Of a DNA stretch of 64,000 bases, positions 44,132-51,890 are shown in pieces (the first letter of the stretch is position 1; every line of letters starts with the position of its first letter). Under the pieces are notes generated by a model. The model saw nothing but the letters and a program-made list of their open reading frames with translations. It was not told where the DNA came from and made no database searches. Both the position numbers and the translations under genes were made by a program. This DNA comes from Microbaculum marinum (GTDB lineage: Bacteria; Pseudomonadota; Alphaproteobacteria; Rhizobiales; Tepidamorphaceae). The stretch lies in assembly GCF_042646165.1 (NCBI RefSeq), contig NZ_JBHRTC010000011.1, one strand, 5' to 3'.

Positions 44132-44842
44132 TTGATCGGACTCGTCGAAAGATACGCCAATGGAAAGGGCTGGAACGTCGGCACGGCCAACGTCCTTGTC
44201 GAAGGGACGAGTGATGTCCGCTACCTGCGCCTCGCCCGAGACCTATGGCAACGCGAAAGCAATCATGATCTCTTCGACTCCGGATTTGCCGTCTTCGAGG
44301 CGGGGCTGAAGGATGATGGCGGCGTCCAAGGTGTAGTGCGAGAGTTGCAGGCGCTGCGTCAGATGGCTTTCCAAGACAGAGCAAGCCTGATGACGGAACG
44401 AAAGTTTGTGGGGTTGTTTGACAACGACCACGCGGGCCGCAAGCACGCCCGCATGCTTTGCGACATGGATTTCCGGGTGAAGCACTACCGGGACGTGTTC
44501 CTCCTGCATCCGATCATGCCGGCTTCGAATGGAGTCCTGGGTCCTGAGCTGCAGCGTCGGGCAGAAGCGCAGAACGGCAGTTGCGCAGGGCTGGATTGGG
44601 AAATCGAGGATTTCCTGCCCGAGGATCTGATCCGGGGGTTCTGCAATGCAAATCCCGGCGCGCTCATCCGCGAGCAAAAAATGGCGGGCCGCGTGCACCG
44701 CGAGTTCACTAGGGAAGGTAAGGGATGGTTACAGAGGTATGTCGCAGAGGAGACACTCGTTGAGGACATGATCGAGGTCATACGTTTGATCTGCGCACTA
44801 CGCGACTACCTGGGGCTTGAGCACCAATCCATGCGTCCTTGA
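44132..44842 (+). CDS. TOPRIM domain protein, putative nuclease partner of the upstream NTPase
   Basis: 236 residues from a TTG at 44132, 3 nt after the NTPase stop, so probably translated by coupling. The TOPRIM fold is visible: Glu24 in VLVEGTSDVRYLRLA, then Asp97 and Asp99 in FVGLFDNDHAGRKHA, with DWEIEDFLPEDL providing the later acidic segment found in OLD and related TOPRIM nucleases. No ATPase domain is attached. TOPRIM proteins paired with ATPases are effectors in several phage-defence systems such as Gabija and PARIS. That role is inferred here. Confidence 0.8.
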   Translation: MIGLVERYANGKGWNVGTANVLVEGTSDVRYLRLARDLWQRESNHDLFDSGFAVFEAGLKDDGGVQGVVRELQALRQMAFQDRASLMTERKFVGLFDNDHAGRKHARMLCDMDFRVKHYRDVFLLHPIMPASNGVLGPELQRRAEAQNGSCAGLDWEIEDFLPEDLIRGFCNANPGALIREQKMAGRVHREFTREGKGWLQRYVAEETLVEDMIEVIRLICALRDYLGLEHQSMRP

Positions 44843-45205
44843 ACGATAGCCTCGGATCAGGGGTTCGAATTCCCATATGCTATGAAGGTGGCGCTGGGCT
44901 GAAGAGACCACACAGTGGTGAAGGCATAGTGGTATTAGAGGTACGGCTAAATATCATCGGCACACAAGATCGATCCGACGACCCGCTGAGCGCACGGCTG
45001 CCACGCCAAACTCAGCTGAAGGTCTGCTATCGCGTTTTGCCTCTCCGAAGCCGCCATTCCCCTTTCGGCCCAACTACGGCCATTCGTTCAAGGTCGCTAT
45101 CCGGCCTATCTACACAGCGGTCTTACCCCCACCCCCTCGCATTCCCCCCCGAATTCCCCGACACTGACCGCCCCGACTTGAAGCCCCTCGCGGAGCACCG
45201 CCTTC
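44843..45205. other. Gene-free right flank of the accessory module
   Basis: 363 nt without a gene. A tRNA T-arm-like stretch (GGGTTCGAATTCCC, near 44863) is present but the rest of a tRNA is not. GC is intermediate and the region includes T/C-rich stretches before the cyclase gene. It may hold the right boundary of the inserted segment. Confidence 0.45.
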
Positions 45206-47299
45206 ATGCGCATCGGCGTGCGTCTGGCCCTGACGGCCTTCGTGGTGGTGTCGATCGCCGTCACCGCGGTGATCGTCAACGCGCTGTGGTGGCGGGCCGC
45301 GCAGACCAGTTCGCGGCAGCTCGCCGCCACCATCAACGCCCAGATCGTCTCCGCCGTCGAGGACGAGATCCAGGACATCGCCACCCAGGGCCGCTCGGCC
45401 TACTGGGCGATCCGCACGCTGTTCTACAACTCCGTGCTCGGCACGCGCGAGGCCGACAAGCGCGAGTTCGTGTTCCTGTCGCAATTGCAGGCGCAGCCGT
45501 CGATCTCGTGGATCGCGCTCGGCTGGCCGGACGGCGACTTCTTCGCCGCCCACAAGCTCGGCGACGAGCAGCTGGAGATGATGGAGATCGATAGTGTGGA
45601 CGGCGCGCGCACCCGCCGCGTCGACCGCTACCAGGTCTATCCCAACGACATCGAGTTCCGCGAGCGGGTCTTCGAGCCGTCGGATTTCCTGTCGACCGAC
45701 CAGCCCTGGTTCCTGACCACGATCGGGCGCGACGGGCCGCACTGGGTCGACGTCGTCGACCACCCGACCGGGCCGCGCCCGGCGCTGGTCTTCGCCGGCC
45801 CCGTCCAGGTGTTCACCCGCACCGAGGCGGTGCTGGCGGTGATGATCGAGCACGACCGGCTGTCGCGCTTCCTGGCCGGGCTCGAGGTCGGCCAGAGCGG
45901 GGCGGCCTTCATCCTGACGCCGCGCGGCGATCCGATCGCGGTGCCGGACCCGAAGGCAGACGAGCTGATGGGCACCCGCTTCGACCTGACGCCGGGGCTG
46001 CTGGCGGTGGCCAGGCGGGCGATCGCCGACGCGATGGCGCCGATGCCGGCCGGGGCGACGCGCATGAAGAACCAGCGCGAGATGCGCGTCACCGGCGACG
46101 ACGGCGAGGCCTACGGTGTCACGCTGACGCCGCTCGCCTATGCCGGCTGGACGCTGGCGACCGTCATCCCGGAGCGCGAGTTCCTCGGGCCGATCGAGCG
46201 CACCATGCGGCGGCTGGTGGTCGGCATGCTGGCGCTGGCGGTGGCGGCGGCCGGGCTCGCCGCCTGGCTCGGCCGCCGCTGGATCGCCGGCCCCCTCGGC
46301 ACGGTCGCCGGCGAGCTTAACCACATCGAGCGCTTCGAGCTGGAGAACGTCCGCTACCACCGCTCGCGGCTCGCCGAGCTCGACGAGCTGTCGGGCGCCA
46401 TCCACCGCATGGCCGGCGGGCTGTCGGCGTTCCGCAAGTACCTGCCGGCCGACCTGGTGCGCATCCTCGTCCACGACGGCATCGAGGCCAGGCCCGGCGG
46501 CGCGCGGCGCGAGCTGACCATCCTGTTCGCCGACATCGAGGGCTTCACCGGCCTGTCGGAGCGCCTCGGCGAGGAGGTGGTGCCGGTGCTGGGGCGCTAT
46601 CTCGACGCCATGTCGAACGAGATCCAGGCCCAGCGCGGCACCGTCGACAAGTTCATCGGCGATGCGGTGATGGCGTTCTGGGGCGCCCCGCACGACAATG
46701 CCGGGCACGCCCGCGATGCCTGCCGGGCGGCGCTGAACGCCTACCGGGCGGTGCGCGAGAACGGCATCGCCGACGACCGCGGCCGGCCGCTTGCCATGCG
46801 CATCGGCATCAACACGGGAACCGTGCTGGTCGGCAACATCGGCTCGGAGCGGCGGCTCAACTACACGGTGATCGGCGACCCCGTCAACGTCGCCAGCCGC
46901 CTGGAGGGCGCCTCCAAGCTCTACGGCACCGCGATCCTGATCGGCGAGCGCACCCGCGAGCTGGCCGGCGAGGCGATCGTGGCGCGCCGGCTCGACAAGG
47001 TCGCCGTCTACGGCCGCGCCGGCGGCACCGCGATCTACGAGCTCTTGGGAATGGCGGAGGAGGGAGCCGACATGCCCCAGTGGGCCGCGCTCTACGAGGA
47101 GGGGCTCGCCTGCTATTCCTGGGGCGACTTTGAGACCGCCATCGGCTTCTTCCGCAAGGCCGACGCGGCACGTTCCGGCGGAGAGGGGCGCCCCGGCGGT
47201 GATCCGCCGTCGCGGCTGCTGATCGAGCGCTGCCGGGCCTTTGTGAAGGCGCCGCCGCCGCCCGACTGGGACGGCACAACCCCCCTCATGGGGAAATAG
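45206..47299 (+). CDS. Membrane-bound class III adenylate cyclase with extracytoplasmic sensor
   Basis: 697 residues. TM1 (residues ~6-26), a ~300-residue periplasmic Cache-like sensor, TM2 (~335-355), a HAMP-like linker and a cyclase domain (~425-620) follow in order. The cyclase has metal ligands in FADIEGFTGL and KFIGDAVMAFWG, the transition-state segment NVASRLEGA and GINTGTVLVGNIGS. A helical tail (ALYEEGLACYSWGDFETAIGFF) resembles one TPR. It should produce cAMP in response to a periplasmic signal. The ATG lies just beyond the accessory segment. Confidence 0.92.
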   Translation: MRIGVRLALTAFVVVSIAVTAVIVNALWWRAAQTSSRQLAATINAQIVSAVEDEIQDIATQGRSAYWAIRTLFYNSVLGTREADKREFVFLSQLQAQPSISWIALGWPDGDFFAAHKLGDEQLEMMEIDSVDGARTRRVDRYQVYPNDIEFRERVFEPSDFLSTDQPWFLTTIGRDGPHWVDVVDHPTGPRPALVFAGPVQVFTRTEAVLAVMIEHDRLSRFLAGLEVGQSGAAFILTPRGDPIAVPDPKADELMGTRFDLTPGLLAVARRAIADAMAPMPAGATRMKNQREMRVTGDDGEAYGVTLTPLAYAGWTLATVIPEREFLGPIERTMRRLVVGMLALAVAAAGLAAWLGRRWIAGPLGTVAGELNHIERFELENVRYHRSRLAELDELSGAIHRMAGGLSAFRKYLPADLVRILVHDGIEARPGGARRELTILFADIEGFTGLSERLGEEVVPVLGRYLDAMSNEIQAQRGTVDKFIGDAVMAFWGAPHDNAGHARDACRAALNAYRAVRENGIADDRGRPLAMRIGINTGTVLVGNIGSERRLNYTVIGDPVNVASRLEGASKLYGTAILIGERTRELAGEAIVARRLDKVAVYGRAGGTAIYELLGMAEEGADMPQWAALYEEGLACYSWGDFETAIGFFRKADAARSGGEGRPGGDPPSRLLIERCRAFVKAPPPPDWDGTTPLMGK

Positions 47300-47397
47300 G
47301 CCGGTCCCGGACTGCGCTCCGCTCCATCCAGGCTACACGGCATTGCCCGTAGCCCGGATGCAGCGAAGCGAAATCCGGGGATCAAGTCCATCCGCAA

Positions 47398-47673
47398 TTA
47401 CTGCGCGGGCGGCGTCTCCGTCGCGGGCGCCGGCTCGGTCGCCGGCGGCGTCGCGTCCGCGGCGGGCGGCGTCGTATCGGCTGGCGCGCCGTTGTTGACG
47501 GTCGGCGCGGTCACGTCGACGTCGACGTCGCCGCCCGACAGGATTCCCTCGTTGTAGAGCCATATGGCGCCGACGATGACGATCAGCAGGGCGCCGGCGA
47601 TGAACCATCCGGCGCCGCCGCGCGAGCGGCGTTCGACGACGGCGGGGCGCTCCTCTTCGGGCCTGTGGACCAT
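47398..47673 (-). CDS. Small membrane protein with Pro/Thr/Ala-rich tail
   Basis: 91 residues: a charged cytosolic N-terminus (EEERPAVVERRSRGG), one transmembrane helix (GWFIAGALLIVIVGAIWLYN) and a low-complexity periplasmic tail of Pro, Ala, Thr and Glu. The ATG at 47673 follows AAGGAGAG. This layout is frequent in rhizobial small envelope proteins without a known role. Confidence 0.65.
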   Translation of the reverse strand: MVHRPEEERPAVVERRSRGGAGWFIAGALLIVIVGAIWLYNEGILSGGDVDVDVTAPTVNNGAPADTTPPAADATPPATEPAPATETPPAQ

Positions 47674-48016
47674 ATCGATACTCTCCTTCGTCTGCGCCGG
47701 CCGGCGTGCGGCCCGCTCGAGGTGAAACGCTTGGAGGCGGCGCCTGCGCGGTCCGCTCGGCGAGGCCCTCACATGCGGGCCCAGTGCGCCTCCGTTGGCC
47801 GATACAACGGCATTGCGCGCGATCGGTTCCCCTGGCGCTTCCCCCGGCGGTTCCCCCCGGCGGTTTCCCCGCCGGTTACAGGCTCCGCACGAATGCCGCG
47901 ACATCGTCACATATTGGGCCGGAACCGGTGCCGCCGGCATCTGTTTGTCTGCCGAGGTCCGGCGCAGGACGCCGGCCGGGGACACTCAGTAGCCCTGTAA
48001 CCGAAAGGAGATGGTC
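47674..48016. other. Intergenic region with GC-rich short repeats
   Basis: 343 nt between divergent genes. At 47824-47880 a purine-poor stretch repeats TTCCCCC and GGCGG units. A GGAAC-N16-TGTT element at 47921-47945 is one base off the EcfG consensus and could serve the SH3-domain protein gene. No coding sequence is supported. Confidence 0.45.
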
Positions 48017-48703
48017 ATGAACCATACCCGCACCAACACCATGCCCGCGAAGAAGCGTCTTCGCACCACCGCGCTGGCGCTCGGCGCCGGCCTGATGATG
48101 AGCTCGGCCGCCCTCGCCAGCTTCAACGCCACGGCCACCACGGATCTCAACATCCGCTCCGGCCCCGGCCCGCAGTATCCCGTCGTCGGCGTCATCGACA
48201 ACAACTCTGCGGCGACCGTGAACGGCTGCATGCAGGGCTCCAAATGGTGCCAGGTCGCCTACAACGGCACCACCGGCTGGGCCTATTCCGACTACCTGAT
48301 GACCAACATGAGCGGCAACGCCAGCCCGGTCGCCCAGCTGCCGGCCTCGGCCAGCGTGCCGACCGTCAGCTATGACGACCAGGCCACCAACGCCACGGTC
48401 GGCGCGGCCGGCGGCGCCATCACCGGCGCCCTGATCGGCGGCCCGGTCGGCGCGGCGGTCGGCGGCGTCGTCGGCGCGGGCTTGGGCGCGGCGGCCACCC
48501 CGCCCGACCAGGTGCGCACCTACGTGACGCAGAACCGGGTCGACCCGGTCTACCTCGACGGCGAGGTCGTGGTCGGCGCCCAGGTGCCGCAGGACGTCGC
48601 CCTCTACCAGGTGCCGGACTACCAGTACGAGTACGTCTACGTGAATGGCCAGCCCGTGCTGATCGACCCGCAGACGCGTCAGATCGTCCACGTCTACCGC
48701 TGA
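48017..48703 (+). CDS. Secreted SH3b and glycine-zipper protein with DUF1236 tail
   Basis: 228 residues. After a signal peptide (TTALALGAGLMMSSAALA) an SH3b domain (~residues 35-97: TTDLNIRSGPGPQYPVVGVIDNN, WCQVAYNGTTGWAYSDYL) is followed by a glycine zipper (AAGGAITGALIGGPVGAAVGG). The C-terminus is DUF1236 (VYLDGEVVVGAQVPQDVALYQVP, YVNGQPVLIDPQTRQIV). It is probably an envelope protein associated with peptidoglycan and membrane. ATG 48017 is chosen since AGGAG directly abuts the alternative at 48011. Confidence 0.87.
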   Translation: MNHTRTNTMPAKKRLRTTALALGAGLMMSSAALASFNATATTDLNIRSGPGPQYPVVGVIDNNSAATVNGCMQGSKWCQVAYNGTTGWAYSDYLMTNMSGNASPVAQLPASASVPTVSYDDQATNATVGAAGGAITGALIGGPVGAAVGGVVGAGLGAAATPPDQVRTYVTQNRVDPVYLDGEVVVGAQVPQDVALYQVPDYQYEYVYVNGQPVLIDPQTRQIVHVYR

Positions 48704-48807
48704 CGCGGCCGGACGACACACCCTGGCGCCGACGCCCGTCGCCGGCGCCACCCCGGACCGCGCGGGAGCCTCTCCCCCGCCGGTCCGGACACTCGCGCCT
48801 CCCCAAG

Positions 48808-49690
48808 CACAGAAATAGCCCTCATGGTGAGGGCGGGCAAAGCCCGCGTCTCGACCCACGACGGCGCCCCGCACAGCATCCCCCGCAGCCAAATAAACGG
48901 CGCCTTCGGCCCGTCTTCACGCTGGACCCCGGCTCAAGGCCGGGGCGTATGCCCGTCGTCTGACAAAACGCCTGCCCCCGGCACCAACTAAGTCCCGGAC
49001 CTGATCCGGGACCCAGCGCAAAGCCCCGGCGAAGCCGCCGCTGTCCCAGCGCATCTCCAACCACAAGAAAAGCCCTCACGGTGAGGACGGCCGCAGCCCG
49101 CATCCCGACCCACGACGGCGCCCCGCACAGCATCCCCCGCCGCCAGAAAGCGGCGCCTCCGGCCGCTCGTCACGCTGGACCCCGGCTCAAGGCCGGGGCG
49201 TACATTCGTCGGATGGCAAAACGCCTGCCCCCGGCACCGACTACGTCCCGGACTTGATCCGGGACCCAGCGCAACACCCAGGCGAAGCCGCCGCTGTCCC
49301 TGCGCCTCCCCAACCACAGAAATAGCCCTCATGGTGAGGGCGGGCAAAGCCCGCGTCCCGACCCACGAGGGCGTCCCGAACCATCACTCACCGCACAAAA
49401 ACGGCGCCTTCGGCCCGTCTTCACGCTGGACCCCGGCTCAAGGCCGGGGCGTAGGCCCGTCGTATGGTGAAACGCCTGCCCACAGCACCAACTAAGTCCC
49501 GGACCTGCTCCGGGACCCGGCGCCAAGACCCGGCGAAGCCGCCGCGTCGCTGCGCCTCCTCAAGCACAGAAATAGCCCTCATGGTGAGGAGCGGGCAAAG
49601 CCCGCGTCTCGAACCACGAGGGCGAGCCGCACCATCACCCACTGCCAAAAATTTGTGCTTTCGGCGAATCGTCACGCTGGACTCCGGCTC
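48808..49690. repeat. Tandem array of ~250-bp hairpin-rich repeat units (3 full copies and a partial)
   Basis: Units begin with CACAGAAATAGCCCTCATGG or a close variant at 48808, 49062, 49315 and 49565, giving periods of 254, 253 and 250 bp. Each full unit contains several hairpins: CCCTCA-tgg-TGAGGG, GCGGGC-aaa-GCCCGC, CCCCGGC-tcaag-GCCGGGG and GTCCCGGA-cctga-TCCGGGAC (with substitutions between copies). The flanking 48704-48807 and 49691-49843 hold no gene. The array separates the core region from the AT-rich island to its right. Confidence 0.85.
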
Positions 49691-49843
49691 ACCGTCCGCT
49701 CACTGCCGTTCGCTCCTGGCGCCCGAATATGCTGCCTCATTAGAGGTGAGGTCAGTAAAATAAGCCGTTGGCCCGTCCTCGGAGGTTGTCAGATCCCCAG
49801 CGGAAAGGTCGATGAAATAGAAAGAAAATCTAAAAACAATTTT

Positions 49844-51814
49844 TCAATCATAGGGACTTAATAACCAAAAGGCCATTCCGGCCCGCTCTTGTTCTTCAAG
49901 ACCCCGGGCTCGTGCAGACTGACCAGTCGCAAGCAGTTTCTTAAGGTCATCGATCGCCTCGGGTAGTTCAAACGCATGAGTATGATTTATTTGTACAAGA
50001 TCGATAAACCGTGATATCTATGCTTTCAAAGTCCGGCATTATGAGTAGGGATCGGCCCCCAATTCCTGCCCGTGTTTCACCGTTAATTGCCTGTGAAACG
50101 AGAAGCGCTTTGTCCATTTTTCCAGCATAAAGGGTCTTTAGTCGCCCAATATTTGCATAAAATTGAGATCTCTGCGAAAAAGTGGATTGAGGCACATCAG
50201 GCGCCACGAATACAATATTACGCAATTTCTCCGGGGAATTTCGAAAGGATTCGTATGAGGCGATTCCTAATCGACCTCCCATACTATGGGATATTACGTT
50301 AACGGATTTAATTAAATTAGAACTCAACAATGAATCTATAAATGCCAAAAAGTTATATCGTGTCCATTCCACGCTCTCGCTATCATAATTATAGCCGGGG
50401 TTGTCCCCCATTGACGGCCAGCACCAAACAACCAATGGAGACCTAATACCTAAATCAGCTTTAATGGATAATCCGCGTTTTATTGCTGAGGGCATAGTAT
50501 TCCAATATCCATGAATATATATATATTCACTTCACCGTCAAATGTATTTGCAGATCTACTTATTGCGTTAACGCATGAAGCATAATCTTCAAGCAGGGAC
50601 CCATCTAGTTCTATTAGATCCGCGTAAACCCTGCCCAGGGACCTGGTAGGTTTTTCCACATAAGATACTTTTCCACAGGAAAACGGTGGTACTCCTCCTG
50701 TCCGTAGCCCATATCCTCTTTCCAAGTCGCGAGCATTTTCCCTCTTGCGATCAGAAGCGAAATATATAGGGGAAGATTCATCGATATTAGGGATTATATC
50801 TCCCCGCTTTTCAATATTCTCAGGAATAGAGCGAATTGTAGAATAATATAACTCTAACGCCGCCGGGCCATCTTTCAAGCCTTGTTTAAGCCACGTCTGA
50901 ACCACTGCGTTCCAGATATCATTTCTATTCGAGAAATGAGGATCAGAAAACTCCAGAACTTTTATGCCATTTGTCCGTAGATCGGCAACTGTCTCCAAAG
51001 ATAACTCATCTCGAGATTCCTGTGCAGCGAGTTCGGCTTCGGAGATGGCTGCCCTAAACGCAACTCGCTGTTGCTCCGTTAGTGAAACCCAAAGATCTTG
51101 ATGTACAACAAAAAAGCCAGAAGGCATTCGGAAATCGACGATCGCGGATTTTGCGACAGAACCCCAATATTTGCTGTCAGTCGAGCCATATGGGGACCAT
51201 TCTGCAGCTTCAAACGCCCCTCTCTGCAATGCAAGTATTGACTCACTTTGGGGTAGCGTACTTGCGGATGCACCGAATTCCTCAATCAAGTCTGAAGCGA
51301 GCGCGTCCTTTGCGATGACTTTCATTCCAGCAAATTGTTTTGCGGAATCGATCTGGGAAGTTGAAATGAGTTGCGTTGTCGGACGGTACCAGAACGCGAG
51401 TGGAAGTACGCCGGTCTGTCCGATCTCTGCCACTACAACGTCGCCATATTGAGAGTTCTGTATGGACGCCATCTCGGCGGTATCTGACGCAATTAGTGGC
51501 AGGTCCAAAAATTTGGCGTAAGGAAGTTCGAGCTCAGAAAAAGCACTGATTATCTCTGTAGAATAAAAGGCAAAATCAAACTCCCCAGAAATTAGGGCGT
51601 CTTTGTAATTATCTGGAATGGAATAATTTTGTATGCTAGCGGTCTTTATGGAAATACCGATCTCAGATAAATGGGGAGATTTGGTAAGGCTATCTATGAA
51701 AACCGTTGTGGTTTGATCTGGCGGGGAGGGTATTCCTACTACAAATTCGTCTTGCGCATAAGCGCCAGTATATAGCGCGGATAATAATGCTGTCCCAAAA
51801 ATAAGTCGTTTCAT
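49844..51814 (-). pseudogene. DctP-like solute-binding domain fused to a DUF900 alpha/beta hydrolase, broken by two frameshifts
   Basis: Reading from 51814: a signal peptide (LIFGTALLSALYTGAYA), then a ~310-residue TRAP/DctP-like periplasmic binding domain. A DUF900 hydrolase start follows (PIYFASDRKRENARDLERGYG), which should run into IHGYWN. The frame shifts inside an alternating TA run (about 50507-50525). After the shift DUF900 continues with VVWCWPSMGDNPGY and the Ser nucleophile in VISHSMGGRLG. A second shift near 49995-50030 loses a tail (HAFELPEAIDDLKKLL) that would end at 49844. GC is about 40-45%, far below the window, and repeats precede it. It is either a decayed foreign gene or phase-variable at the TA run. 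Confidence 0.75.
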
Positions 51815-51890
51815 TGCGGTCTCTCATGACTTGAGTTAGGATCTCAGCACGCGAGAATTTATTAAGAATAGTCCAGAGTGTATTGAAATG

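Noticed and set aside
44855..44885. tRNA-like T-arm (GGGTTCGAATTCCC) at the right flank of the accessory module
   Set aside because: No matching acceptor, D or anticodon arms can be folded around it, and no intact tRNA copy lies at the left flank that would make it an attachment-site remnant.
48808..49690. CRISPR array
   Set aside because: The repeat period is about 250 bp with degenerate copies and no regularly spaced unique spacers or cas genes.
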